A stretch of DNA of 64,000 nt from Pseudomonas caricapapayae (GTDB lineage Bacteria > Pseudomonadota > Gammaproteobacteria > Pseudomonadales > Pseudomonadaceae). Below, piece after piece: positions 21,638 to 29,418 of this stretch. The first letter of the stretch is position 1, and each line of letters starts with the position of its first letter. The notes beneath the pieces are model-generated. The model ran no database searches. It was not told the origin of the DNA and worked only from the letters and a program-made list of their open reading frames with translations. The stretch lies in contig NZ_LJPW01000147.1 in assembly GCF_001400735.1 (NCBI RefSeq), forward strand, positions 1 to 64,000, given 5' to 3'. A program made the position numbers and the translations under genes.

Positions 21638-22486
21638 TCACCGTTGAATAACGTTATCCCTGGCGGCACTGATTCTATGTCGAGCTTCATCAATACTCAA
21701 TTTGGGGATGACTTCATGTGGAACTCTTGAGCGGTCGGACAAGTTGAAAACCTGAAATTTACTGCAGACTACGTGTTTCGACATAAGCTCTAACGAGGGG
21801 AGAATTCTTGATTCATAGTGCTGGTCCAGACCACAGGGCGAGCAGGCATCTGTCGACGATTCATAGAATCGGCCTGCAGACTGATTCATATCGAATCCCA
21901 CCAGAAAGACACTCTCGAAGCCCAGGTGATAAGCCAACTGCAAGGCCAGATACATGACAGTGCGGGCGTCGAAGAAACCCAGCTCCAGGTTCTTGCTGAA
22001 GCCGATGTCTCTGCTTCTGTTACTCCATAACGACAGCTTCCTGACCAGTGCATCTTCTCGAGAACACAGCGCCGCAACGGTCGATAACCTCGGCGATTTC
22101 TTCAGCGCATAAGCGCGTCCCGAAGGCTGGGGAACGCAGGAAGTCAACTGGTCTTCCCAGAGGCCTACATTCTCGCTGCCGCGCATTGCGGCGGCGAACA
22201 GTTCAGGCTGCTGATTGGGAAAGTCCCTGTCTGAGCACACGTAGAACAATGGCTTGATGTTTGTCCCTGCGAACATCGAGAACGCACCGTTCATCGTGAT
22301 CATGGGGATGTTCGAGAACTCCCGGATCGGGAAGTCCCTGGCAGATTTTCCTGAGCCTATAAGGAAAACCGGGCCTTTTCTGGTGCCCTTGCATTGCCTG
22401 AAATCAAGTACTCGCGTCGACTTCCGTGTGTGCGCGTCGACGGAGTTTCGATGATAGCGGGTGGCGTTGATAGAGTGACTAGTCAT
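21638..22486 (-). CDS. Putative glycosyltransferase/LPS-core protein (DUF115 or CstII-like fold)
   Basis: Cytoplasmic 282-residue protein. An N-terminal nucleotide-binding-like motif FLIGSGKSARDFP is followed by MNGAFSMF, FYVCSDRDF and, near residue 180, LQLAYHLGFESVFLVGFDMN. This order (GxGxS near the start, a middle helix, then LG-hydrophobic-GxD) resembles GT42 sialyltransferases such as CstII and DUF115 proteins, which use CMP-sugars or act in surface polysaccharide synthesis. The match is structural and by eye, so neither donor nor acceptor can be named. There is no signal peptide. Upstream is an unusually AT-rich gap, and no other LPS gene is nearby, which suggests a transferred single-gene insertion. 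Confidence 0.6.
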   Translation of the reverse strand: MTSHSINATRYHRNSVDAHTRKSTRVLDFRQCKGTRKGPVFLIGSGKSARDFPIREFSNIPMITMNGAFSMFAGTNIKPLFYVCSDRDFPNQQPELFAAAMRGSENVGLWEDQLTSCVPQPSGRAYALKKSPRLSTVAALCSREDALVRKLSLWSNRSRDIGFSKNLELGFFDARTVMYLALQLAYHLGFESVFLVGFDMNQSAGRFYESSTDACSPCGLDQHYESRILPSLELMSKHVVCSKFQVFNLSDRSRVPHEVIPKLSIDEARHRISAARDNVIQR

Positions 22487-22845
22487 GACTACCCTATAAG
22501 CACTAGTGGCAAATTAGTTAGGACATTTTGCGCGCAATACTATTGGCTGGTGGCCATTAGTTCAATATCAAAGAGTCTCGAAAGCGTATCACACTGGAAA
22601 CATCAAGCTACAGGTAAGTGGCTCAAATCTGAGAATTTACTCTTTTGCCTGCGGGTTTTCGGATGTAACGCACGATGTGTGGCACTATTTAATACTAATT
22701 GGCCACTATTATGGTCGTGATGAATGCTCCTGATATCGGGCAGTCAGCATTCAGCACTATTGAGAAAAGATCGAGATAGGTAGATAAGAATTTGTTGCAA
22801 GGCCCGGTTGCCACCGGGCCTCTTTTTCTGGTGAATGGTCGATGG
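22487..22845. other. AT-rich intergenic gap
   Basis: No supported gene. Bases 22490-22790 are visibly richer in A and T than the surroundings, and the open frames crossing it are short and featureless. Near its end is the hairpin annotated at 22801-22827. It may be a remnant flank of the transferred sugar-transferase gene. Confidence 0.5.
22801..22827 (+). terminator. Hairpin terminator
   Basis: Perfect 8-bp stem GGCCCGGT/ACCGGGCC with loop TGCC, then TCTTTTT on the plus strand. No plus-strand gene precedes it. On the minus strand it follows the 45-residue gene by about 20 bases but lacks a T-run in that direction, so it may only be a weak stop for that gene. Confidence 0.65.
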
Positions 22846-22983
22846 TCAATCGGGTTTTCGTTCCTGTCTTTTCCTCTTGAACCAGTTCCCCAGCGCATGA
22901 AAAGGGTGAATGAACATCGCAATCGCTCCGAGCAGAAAGACGATGGAGACAAGGATCAGACCCAGGCCCTCGTGTGCAAACAT
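22846..22983 (-). CDS. 45-residue single-helix membrane protein
   Basis: Small gene: ATG at 22983-22981, TGA at 22848-22846. The product opens MFAHEGLGLILVSIVFLL and has one membrane helix (about residues 7-26), then HPFHALGNWFKRKR and a strongly basic tail. That arrangement predicts an inner-membrane protein with a cytoplasmic positive C-terminus. AGGAG lies 10 bases before the ATG. A 12-bp palindrome of the Cra/FruR type lies 51 bases upstream. I do not recognise a named family; stress-linked small membrane proteins of this size and shape are common. Confidence 0.72.
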   Translation of the reverse strand: MFAHEGLGLILVSIVFLLGAIAMFIHPFHALGNWFKRKRQERKPD

Positions 22984-23033
22984 AGTGATTGACTCCTGTT
23001 GTTCACTTTGTCGGTCCGGTGAAGACTAGTCGC

Positions 23034-23045
23034 TGAAACGTTTCA
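23034..23045. promoter_or_regulatory. Cra/FruR-like (LacI-family) operator
   Basis: Perfect palindrome TGAAACGTTTCA. It differs by one base from the Pseudomonas putida Cra operator TTAAACGTTTCA and has the central CG common to LacI-family sites. It lies upstream of the 45-residue membrane protein (minus strand) and 275 bases before the DUF3053 lipoprotein (plus strand). The rest of 22984-23319 shows no other recognisable element. Confidence 0.5.
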
Positions 23046-23319
23046 CCTCATGAAGAAATGTTAATGAACTCTTCTGAACGTGCCGATCCGAGAAGCACTG
23101 GCGCGCTTGATCTGGCGGTGCTGGTTTCTCGAAGTGCCCGGATTTACTGGGCAAATAGCGATCACCAGAAAGGTTTTCCGTCAGGCGTGCCGGTGAGGGC
23201 GCACCCCGTCATTCACGTGGTGCGGAACTAGATGATGTCATGACGAGACTATAAGCACGCTCGCGTTTGGCAGGCAGTGCCTCTGATCGCGCATTTTCAT
23301 CACCCTGGAGGTTCCTGAC

Positions 23320-24021
23320 ATGAAGTCCCTTTTTCGTCCAGTCTTGCTGCTGGCTGTTGCTTTACCCCTGTTACTGGCTGGCTGCGGAGACAAGGAGCCT
23401 GAGCAACGCACTGCGTTCACTCAATTCCTGCAAAGCCGCATCATCGACAAGCCGGGCGTGCATGTTCCCAAGCTGACGGATGAAGAAAAGAAAGCGTTTG
23501 GCGACTACACCTCGCACTATGCCGTCATCTCCGACTTTGGCGCGGGCATGGACGCTGCTGTACAGCCGCTTGCCGGCTTGATGCAGAAAGGCTCCTTTCG
23601 TTCGGTAAGCGATGTCATTCAGCGCCGCGCTGACCTGGCCGCCGTGCAGACAGGTCTTGATGAGGTCGGTGAGAAGTTGACCATCGAGCAGGGCAAGGCA
23701 GATGCTGCACATGCGAAACTCCAGCAACCCGATGACTTGAAAGCCGTTTACGACAAGGCCTATGACAGGACTGTCAGCGTACCGGCCAACACGTTTCGTG
23801 AAGTCTTGCCGCAGATAAAAGGCACGTTTTCGAGTGGCCTGAAGGTTGCCGATTATGTAGACGCCCACAAGTCGCAGATCGATATATCCGGCTCGGCGAT
23901 AACGGTCAAAGACCCGGTCGTACAGACCGAACTCAACAAGCTGTTGCAAGAGTTGAACGAGCAGGGCAAAAACGCCCAGCAAGCTCAGGGTCGACTGCAA
24001 TCGCTGATGACGGGACGCTGA
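23320..24021 (+). CDS. DUF3053 lipoprotein (YiaF-like)
   Basis: Envelope lipoprotein of 233 residues. The signal peptide ends in LLAGC (cysteine about 22), followed by GDKEPEQRTAFTQFLQSRI, a recognisable DUF3053 opening. The rest is helix-rich and charged, with a QGRLQSL end and no catalytic motif. CTGGAGG lies 9 bases before the ATG. Function is unknown in the family. It appears monocistronic, ending at a long hairpin. Confidence 0.88.
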   Translation: MKSLFRPVLLLAVALPLLLAGCGDKEPEQRTAFTQFLQSRIIDKPGVHVPKLTDEEKKAFGDYTSHYAVISDFGAGMDAAVQPLAGLMQKGSFRSVSDVIQRRADLAAVQTGLDEVGEKLTIEQGKADAAHAKLQQPDDLKAVYDKAYDRTVSVPANTFREVLPQIKGTFSSGLKVADYVDAHKSQIDISGSAITVKDPVVQTELNKLLQELNEQGKNAQQAQGRLQSLMTGR

Positions 24022-24027
24022 GAATGA

Positions 24028-24062
24028 ACTGACGGCCCGGCCTCGTTGCCGGGCCTGTCAGT
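24028..24062 (+). terminator. Long GC-rich hairpin after the DUF3053 gene
   Basis: Arms ACTGAC-GGCCCGGC and GCCGGGCC-T-GTCAGT pair around a CTCGTT loop, giving a 14-bp stem with one bulge. There is no T-run, so it is either a terminator of reduced strength or an mRNA 3'-end stabiliser. Confidence 0.65.
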
Positions 24063-24112
24063 GTGTCAGGTATGATCCGCGTGTCTGTCTACCTGACCCG
24101 GGACCTGCCTGT

Positions 24113-24661
24113 TTGATAATCAATCCTTCCTCATTGACGATTACCTTGCGTGACGCGGTGCCTGCGGACGCTGTCTGCCTGAGTGCGCTGGGCATTCAAG
24201 TGTTTCTCGACACCTACGCAACCCAGGGCATTCGGGAGCCCATCGCACGCGAGGCCCTCGACGCTTTTTCCCCTCAAGCGTTTGCCCGTTTACTTGCCGA
24301 ACCGGCAACCCCCATCATCGTGGCCGAATCTCAGGGGCATCTGATTGGTTTTGCCCAGATAAAGCTAAGTGCCGATCACCCGATGCTGGGCGTACCGACA
24401 GCTGCCGAGTTGCAACGCCTCTATGTGCAGGAACGCTTTACTGGATGTGGAGCAGGGCGACGATTACTCGACGCCGCTGAGCAATTGGCGACTGCTGACC
24501 TGGCTTCGTCGCTCTGGGCCACGGTCTGGATTGGCAACCCACGCGCACTGGCTTTTTACCCTCGTCGAGGTTATGAAGTAAAAGGCTCGCCACACTATGT
24601 GTTTCAGGGTGAAACACATGAGAATCGGCTGTTTTCCAAACAGTTGATGGCGATTGACTAA
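24113..24661 (+). CDS. GNAT-family N-acetyltransferase
   Basis: Acetyl-CoA-dependent transferase of 182 residues. The core motif is LYVQERFTGCGAGRRLLDAAE (acetyl-CoA pyrophosphate loop near residue 115), followed by the C-terminal signature NPRALAFYPRRGYE. The start is the weak point: no ATG exists before the fold, and TTG 24113 is the best available codon with only a poor ribosome site. The substrate is unknown. It sits 33 bases before the GST gene and may share its transcript. Confidence 0.85.
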   Translation: MIINPSSLTITLRDAVPADAVCLSALGIQVFLDTYATQGIREPIAREALDAFSPQAFARLLAEPATPIIVAESQGHLIGFAQIKLSADHPMLGVPTAAELQRLYVQERFTGCGAGRRLLDAAEQLATADLASSLWATVWIGNPRALAFYPRRGYEVKGSPHYVFQGETHENRLFSKQLMAID

Positions 24662-24693
24662 CGACAGATGTTGCCCTGCGACAAGGACACTGA

Positions 24694-25317
24694 ATGCTGC
24701 GCATACTTGGCAAGACATCCTCGATCAATGTACGAAAGGTACTGTGGACGTGTGAAGAACTGCAGTTACCGTTCACTCAGGAAGATTGGGGGGCTGGCTT
24801 CAAACCCACCGACACTGTGGAGTTTATGGCGCTTAATCCGAACGCCATGGTGCCGGTCATCGTTGATGACGACTTCGTGCTTTGGGAGTCGAACAGCATT
24901 ATCCGCTATCTGGCTACCCGCTATGATGGCAGCGACCTTTACCCGGTCGATTCACGCGCCAGGGCGCGGATCGATCAGTGGATCGACTGGCAAGGCTCAG
25001 ACCTGAACAGATCATGGGCTTATGCCTTCATGTCGCTGGTCAGGCGCTCTACAGAACATCAGGACCCTGTGGCAGTGGCCACATCGTGCGCCCAGTGGGC
25101 CAGGCATATGCGCATACTCGATCGACAACTCGAAACGACAGGTGCCTATGTCAGCGGCGAGCAATTCACGCTGGCCGATGTTCCCATAGGGCTTTCGGTC
25201 AATCGCTGGTTCGAGACGCCGCTTGATCACCCTGATCTGCCTGCGGTCAATGCGTACTATGAGCGCCTGAGCCAGCGTCCCGGCTATCTTTTATATGGAC
25301 GAAACGGAACTCCGTGA
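24694..25317 (+). CDS. Glutathione S-transferase family protein
   Basis: Cytosolic GST of 207 residues. The thioredoxin-like N-domain (1-80) contains KTSSINVRKVLW, with the likely catalytic serine near residue 9-10, and the glutathione-binding LNPNAMVPVIVDDDFVLWESNSI (cis-proline and Glu-Ser pair). The all-helical C-domain ends in QRPGYLLYGRNG. AAGGA precedes the ATG by 6 bases. The class and electrophile are not predictable. Confidence 0.92.
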   Translation: MLRILGKTSSINVRKVLWTCEELQLPFTQEDWGAGFKPTDTVEFMALNPNAMVPVIVDDDFVLWESNSIIRYLATRYDGSDLYPVDSRARARIDQWIDWQGSDLNRSWAYAFMSLVRRSTEHQDPVAVATSCAQWARHMRILDRQLETTGAYVSGEQFTLADVPIGLSVNRWFETPLDHPDLPAVNAYYERLSQRPGYLLYGRNGTP

Positions 25318-25386
25318 CGCCTGACGAGGCGCGCGTTTATCCTTGCGCACCATTCTGATTATTGTTGCCTGTGAGGAGTCGTTGCA

Positions 25387-25812
25387 GTGGCCACCATTAA
25401 AATTACCGCGGGCGGATACGAGTTTCTGGCTGAAGCCAATCCGGATGCGCCGCAAACGGTGGAAGCGTTTCTCAAGTTGCTGCCGTACCGGCAGAAATTT
25501 ATCCATGTACGCTGGAGCGGCGAGGGTTGCTGGGTACCGCTCGACGATTACCAGTTGAAGCTGGGTGACACGTTGATCGGTTTCGAGAACGCGACCAGTC
25601 ATCCATCGGTTGGCGACATCCTTTTCTACCCAGGCGGTTATAGCGAAACGGAGATCATCCTGGCGTATGGCTCATGCTGTTTCGCCAGCAAGATGGGGCA
25701 GTTGGCAGGCAATCATTTTCTGACCATCACCCAAGGCAAGGAGAACCTGCGCAAACTGGGCGTGAAAACACTTTGGGAAGGCGCTCAGGAGGTGCTGTTC
25801 GAGCTGGCCTGA
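25387..25812 (+). CDS. DUF3830 protein (cyclophilin-like fold)
   Basis: Small cytoplasmic protein of 141 residues starting at GTG, with GAGGAG 9 bases upstream. Beta-rich, with LPYRQKFIHVRWSGEGCWVPL and GGYSETEIILAYGSCCFASKMG, the pattern of DUF3830 proteins that adopt a cyclophilin-like fold without proven isomerase activity. These often neighbour amidase or creatininase-type genes, but none is here. It follows the GST gene by 69 bases on the same strand. Confidence 0.82.
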   Translation: MATIKITAGGYEFLAEANPDAPQTVEAFLKLLPYRQKFIHVRWSGEGCWVPLDDYQLKLGDTLIGFENATSHPSVGDILFYPGGYSETEIILAYGSCCFASKMGQLAGNHFLTITQGKENLRKLGVKTLWEGAQEVLFELA

Positions 25813-25854
25813 GCCTGCCGGTACTGAGCAATAGTCATTTGCCAGCATTTCTCG

Positions 25855-25882
25855 GAACTGCTGATCTTCGCCTGGGGTCTAG
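25855..25882 (+). promoter_or_regulatory. Possible AlgU-type promoter of the hemerythrin gene
   Basis: GAACTG at 25855, a 17-base spacer and TCTAG at 25878. One mismatch to the AlgU -35 and a loose -10. The predicted transcript would start near 25890, about 40 bases before the TTG start. It is weaker than the site before glgE. Confidence 0.3.
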
Positions 25883-25927
25883 TCCACAATGCTTCCAGCT
25901 CCCGGAAGCCGACCTGGAGACAAGACC

Positions 25928-26371
25928 TTGAATATTTTCGAAGCATTGCGCGAAAGCCATGATCGTCAACGCGGCTACGCTGACGCACTGATTCAGACCA
26001 GCGGCGACAGCACCGAGCGAGAGAAAGCCTACAAACAGCTCAAGGACGAGCTCCAGGCGCACGAGACCGCCGAGGAACGTTTTTTCTATATCCCTCTGAT
26101 GGCTCACGACAATGGCGTGGACCTGAGCCGTCATGCCATTTCCGAGCATCATGAAATGGACGAGATGATGGAAGAGCTCGATGAAACCGAGATGTCGAGC
26201 CCGGCCTGGCTGGCGACGGCGAAAAAACTGTCGGAAAAAGTGCACCATCATTTGAAGGAAGAGGAGCAGAAGTTCTTCCAGATGGCGGGCAAACTGCTCG
26301 ATGAAAAGCAGAAACAAAGCCTGGCGGGTGAATACGTCAAGGAGTACGAGGAGCAACTGGCCGAGGGGTAA
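25928..26371 (+). CDS. Hemerythrin HHE-domain protein
   Basis: Di-iron four-helix-bundle protein of 147 residues that could bind oxygen, nitric oxide or store iron. Iron ligands are visible in order: ESHDRQR, LQAHETAEERFF, ISEHHEMDEMM and VHHHLKEEEQKFF. The start is TTG (25928) with GGAG 8 bases upstream, which opens directly with NIFEALRESHD as in other HHE proteins; a longer GC-rich upstream reading is discarded. No other domain is attached. Confidence 0.87.
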   Translation: MNIFEALRESHDRQRGYADALIQTSGDSTEREKAYKQLKDELQAHETAEERFFYIPLMAHDNGVDLSRHAISEHHEMDEMMEELDETEMSSPAWLATAKKLSEKVHHHLKEEEQKFFQMAGKLLDEKQKQSLAGEYVKEYEEQLAEG

Positions 26372-26421
26372 CAAACCCGTGCAGTGCTAGAATCGGCTTT
26401 TTTTATCAGCGAAGGCACGAC

Positions 26422-26781
26422 ATGAAGTTTCTGTTTTTGACGAGCGCAACCGTGATTGCGGCAACAGTGCTGGCCGGGTGTGCAGCGCCGTCAGGTTCTG
26501 CACGTGCGGCGGGGCCGTTCAAGGTCCTGTCTAGCGCCAAGCAGGATGCCGCTGTAGCCCAGTGCATTCAGGTGACCTGGCAGAACGAAGCCATGTTCGG
26601 CACCTCTTCGGACGTGTTCCTGCATGATCTTTCCGGTGGCGGTTTCACTGTGTTTACCACTGAATCCCGGTATTTCGCAGACGTGCATGGCAAAGGTCCT
26701 GCCACCCTTGTCGAATTCTACGCTCCGCAAGGCGACTCTCAGGCGGCCTTGCGATCGGCAGCGATTGCGACCTGCCTCTGA
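26422..26781 (+). CDS. Small lipoprotein
   Basis: 119-residue predicted lipoprotein: signal peptide ending in VLAGC (cysteine about 19), then a short Ser/Ala spacer and a compact alpha-beta domain with cysteines near residues 48 and 118 that could form a disulfide. AAGG lies 6-9 bases before the ATG and a TAGAAT -10-like box about 30 bases upstream. I recognise no named family. Confidence 0.78.
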   Translation: MKFLFLTSATVIAATVLAGCAAPSGSARAAGPFKVLSSAKQDAAVAQCIQVTWQNEAMFGTSSDVFLHDLSGGGFTVFTTESRYFADVHGKGPATLVEFYAPQGDSQAALRSAAIATCL

Positions 26782-26821
26782 GTAAGGCTGGTCGTCACAT
26801 ATCTACCTGACTGACTGCCGA

Positions 26822-26841
26822 GCCAACGCTCCCGCGTTGGC
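26822..26841. repeat. GC-rich inverted repeat, REP-like
   Basis: Perfect 8-bp arms GCCAACGC/GCGTTGGC around TCCC, 40 bases after the lipoprotein stop. The ACGC...GCGT core resembles the short palindromes at 62187-62299 and other scattered P. syringae repeats. It could also act as a terminator stem, though no T-run follows. Confidence 0.5.
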
Positions 26842-26967
26842 ACGCAGTCCGTGATAGTTCGTGCCTCGTCCTTGCTGCGGCGCGGACAGATCTCGGCCAT
26901 CGGGTCTGCATCCGTGCTGCGTTCCAGATTGCAGCGCTCGCACAAGAGTGGGGCCTTATCACTCATT

Positions 26968-27008
26968 TGTGACAAAGGGTAGCGCTGCGCTCGGGGTGTA
27001 CTGTCACA
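26968..27008 (+). promoter_or_regulatory. Inverted half-sites, possible activator site for the sigma-54 promoter
   Basis: TGTGACA at 26968-26974 and TGTCACA at 27002-27008 are inverted, 34 bp centre to centre (about three helical turns). Their midpoint is about 123 bp before the predicted sigma-54 start, the usual position for an enhancer-binding protein. No cognate regulator is identified. Confidence 0.35.
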
Positions 27009-27084
27009 CAGCTATCACCGTCTTTGGCTCCAGCCTTTTGATTTGTCTCGGTATTTCAAGTCGATGTTTTTCGCCAGCCATGTA

Positions 27085-27100
27085 TGGCACACTTTCTGCT
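27085..27100 (+). promoter_or_regulatory. Candidate sigma-54 promoter of the ABC-ridA-deaminase-kinase cluster
   Basis: TGGCACACTTTCTGCT matches TGGCACG-N4-TTGCW at all but two positions, with GG and GC exactly 12 bp apart. Transcription would begin near 27111, leaving a leader of about 58 bases before the binding-protein gene. Amino-acid-type ABC transporters in pseudomonads are often RpoN-dependent. Confidence 0.6.
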
Positions 27101-27126
27101 GTCTATTCCGTTGTTACATACCAGAG

Positions 27127-27140
27127 TCCGCTATAGCGGA
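27127..27140. promoter_or_regulatory. Perfect 14-bp palindrome in the operon leader (possible IclR-type operator)
   Basis: TCCGCTATAGCGGA lies just after the predicted sigma-54 start and 28 bases before the first ATG. A repressor bound here would block transcription. The IclR-family regulator encoded inside the cluster is the natural candidate, by inference only. Confidence 0.45.
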
Positions 27141-27168
27141 ACAACTATACCTCGGCGGAGTTTATGTC

Positions 27169-28020
27169 ATGCATCGCGGACCTTCCTTTGTGAAAGCTTG
27201 TGCATTTTTACTTGCAGCCTCATTCGCGCTGGCCAATACGGCTCAGGCTGCGGAAGGCAGCAAGCTGGATGCAGTGTTGAAACGTGGCAATCTGGTCGTG
27301 GGCACAGGCAGTACCAATGCCCCATGGCATTTTCAAGGCGCGGACGGCAAGTTGCAGGGGTTCGATATCGATATCGGCCGGATTATCGCCAAGGGCCTGT
27401 TCAATGACCCGTCCAAGGTCGAGTTCGTGGTGCAGTCCTCGGATGCTCGAATTCCCAATCTGCTGACCGACAAGGTCGATATCAGTTGCCAGTTCATCAC
27501 CGTCACTGCCAGCCGTGCACAGCAGGTGGCGTTCACCTTGCCGTACTACCGCGAAGGCGTGGCGCTGCTGTTGCCTGCCAACAGCAAGTACAAGGAAATC
27601 GACGATTTGAAGGCCGCTGGTGACGATGTGACCGTTGCTGTGCTGCAAAACGTGTACGCCGAAGAACTGGTGCATCAGGCGCTGCCCAAAGCCAAGGTCG
27701 ATCAGTACGACAGCGTCGACCTGATGTACCAGGCAATCAACTCGGGCCGCGCCGACACTGCTGCCACCGATCAGTCTTCGGTGAAGTACCTGATGGTGCA
27801 GAACCCCGGCCGCTACCGTTCGCCTGCCTTTGCCTGGAGCCCGCAAACCTATGCCTGCGCCGTCAAGCGTGGCGATCAGGACTGGTTGAACTTCGTCAAT
27901 ACTGCCCTGCATGAGGCGATGACAGGTGTCGAGTTCCCGGCCTATGCCGCGTCTTTCAAGCAATGGTTCGGGGTCGATCTGCCTGTGCCTGCGATCGGTT
28001 TTCCGATGGAATACAAATAA
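27169..28020 (+). CDS. ABC transporter substrate-binding protein (family 3, polar amino-acid type)
   Basis: Periplasmic receptor for the transporter encoded by the next three genes. ATG 27169 has CGGAG upstream and yields a Sec signal ending in AQAAEG; the longer in-frame upstream reading has no signal. The mature domain shows the family-3 pattern: RGNLVVGTGSTNAPW, GFDIDIGRIIA, DARIPNLLTDKVDIS and ITVTASRAQQVAFTLPYY. Length (283 residues) is normal. Family-3 receptors bind amino acids and some amino-sugar acids or opines. With a PLP ammonia-lyase and a sugar-acid kinase in the same cluster, an amino-sugar acid such as D-glucosaminate is a reasonable candidate ligand. Confidence 0.92.
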   Translation: MHRGPSFVKACAFLLAASFALANTAQAAEGSKLDAVLKRGNLVVGTGSTNAPWHFQGADGKLQGFDIDIGRIIAKGLFNDPSKVEFVVQSSDARIPNLLTDKVDISCQFITVTASRAQQVAFTLPYYREGVALLLPANSKYKEIDDLKAAGDDVTVAVLQNVYAEELVHQALPKAKVDQYDSVDLMYQAINSGRADTAATDQSSVKYLMVQNPGRYRSPAFAWSPQTYACAVKRGDQDWLNFVNTALHEAMTGVEFPAYAASFKQWFGVDLPVPAIGFPMEYK

Positions 28021-28083
28021 GTCCACTCTGACCTTCGAGGGCAGGGCAGGCCATCGGGCTTTCCCTGCCAGGTATGGGCACGC

Positions 28084-28746
28084 ATGAATTATCAATTGAA
28101 CTTTGATGCCGTATGGCGCGACTTCCCCAGCTTGCTGGCGGGATTGGGGCTTGGCCTGGAACTGGCGCTGATCTCGATCGTCATTGGCTGTGTCATCGGC
28201 TTGGCGAATGCATTTGCGCTGCTGTCACGCTACAAGGCTTTGCGAATCGTGGCGTCGGTTTACGTGACGGTAGTGCGTAACACGCCAATTCTGGTGTTGA
28301 TCCTTTTGATCTATTTCGCCCTGCCCGGACTCGGCATTCGCCTGGACAAGCTGGCTTCGTTCATTGTTACGCTGTCGCTGTATGCAGGTGCCTATCTGAC
28401 TGAGGTCTTCCGTGCCGGTTTGCTGAGCATCCACAAGGGCCAGCGCGAAGCCGGGCTGGCCATCGGCCTGGGGGAATGGCAGGTGAGGGCGTACATCGTC
28501 GTGCCAGTCATGTTGCGCAATGTGTTGCCGGCGCTCTCCAATAACTTCATTTCGCTGTTCAAGGACACCTCGCTGGCGGCCGCCATTGCGGTGCCGGAAC
28601 TGACCTATTACGCGCGCAAAATCAACGTCGAAAGTTATCGGGTGATCGAAACCTGGCTGGTGACAACCGCACTGTATGTGGTGGCCTGCTATGTGATTGC
28701 CCTGCTTTTGCGCACCCTCGAACAACGTCTGGCGATTCGCCGCTAG
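28084..28746 (+). CDS. ABC transporter permease (HisM/GlnP family)
   Basis: Inner-membrane subunit of the importer, 220 residues with about five helices. The cytoplasmic EAA loop is REAGLAIGLGEWQVRAYIVVPVML, which docks on the ATPase. The helix with TVVRNTPILVLILLIYFALP is the usual HisM-type start of the pore region. It begins 63 bases after the receptor gene and forms a heterodimer with the next gene product. Confidence 0.93.
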   Translation: MNYQLNFDAVWRDFPSLLAGLGLGLELALISIVIGCVIGLANAFALLSRYKALRIVASVYVTVVRNTPILVLILLIYFALPGLGIRLDKLASFIVTLSLYAGAYLTEVFRAGLLSIHKGQREAGLAIGLGEWQVRAYIVVPVMLRNVLPALSNNFISLFKDTSLAAAIAVPELTYYARKINVESYRVIETWLVTTALYVVACYVIALLLRTLEQRLAIRR

Positions 28747-28755
28747 GAGCCTGCA

Positions 28756-29418
28756 ATGTATCAACCCCTTGGCTGGCTTCAGGAATTGTGGACGGCGCGA
28801 GAAGTGCTCTGGTCCGGCTTCCTGACCAGCATCCAGTGCTCGGCGCTGGCGATTGCTGCGGGAACGCTGATTGGCATGTTGGCCGGTCTGGTGCTGACCT
28901 ACGGCGGATTCTTCGCACGATTGCCGATCCGGCTCTATGTGGATCTGATTCGCGGTACGCCGGTATTCGTGCTGGTGCTGGCCGTCTTTTACATGGTGCC
29001 GGCGCTGGGCTGGCAGATCAGCGCGTTTCAGGCCGGGGCAATCGGTTTGACGCTGTTCTGCGGCTCTCACGTTTCGGAAATCGTACGCGGCGCACTGCAG
29101 GCCATTCCCCGCGGCCAACTGGAGGCGGGAAAGGCTATCGGCCTGCGTTTCAACCAGTCACTGCGTTACGTGTTGTTGCCTCAGGCCATGCGCCAGATCC
29201 TGCCTACATGGGTCAACTCCTCGACCGAGATCGTCAAGGCGTCGACACTGCTGTCAGTGATCGGTGTGGCTGAACTGTTGTTGAGTACGCAGCAGGTGAT
29301 CGCCCGTACGTTCATGACACTGGAGTTCTACCTTTTCGCCGGTTTTCTGTTCTTTCTCATCAACTACGCCATTGAACTTCTTGGGCGGCACATCGAAAAA
29401 CGGGTGGCATTGCCATGA
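28756..29418 (+). CDS. ABC transporter permease (HisQ/GlnP family)
   Basis: Second inner-membrane subunit, 220 residues. Core features are DLIRGTPVFVLVLAVFYMVP and the EAA loop EAGKAIGLRFNQSLRYVLLPQAMRQ. TAGGAG lies 6 bases before the ATG and the gene starts 9 bases after the previous stop. Its own stop overlaps the ATPase start (ATGA), so stoichiometry is set by translational coupling. Confidence 0.93.
   Translation: MYQPLGWLQELWTAREVLWSGFLTSIQCSALAIAAGTLIGMLAGLVLTYGGFFARLPIRLYVDLIRGTPVFVLVLAVFYMVPALGWQISAFQAGAIGLTLFCGSHVSEIVRGALQAIPRGQLEAGKAIGLRFNQSLRYVLLPQAMRQILPTWVNSSTEIVKASTLLSVIGVAELLLSTQQVIARTFMTLEFYLFAGFLFFLINYAIELLGRHIEKRVALP

Noticed and set aside
22394..22720. 108-codon plus-strand frame spanning the start of the sugar-transferase gene and the AT-rich gap
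   Set aside because: It overlaps the transferase start antisense, and has no ribosome site or recognisable features.
26836..26851. TGGCAC-initiated sigma-54-like sequence after the small lipoprotein gene
   Set aside because: The -12 half is wrong (CCGT in place of TTGC) and no gene follows at a suitable distance; the TGGC belongs to an inverted repeat.
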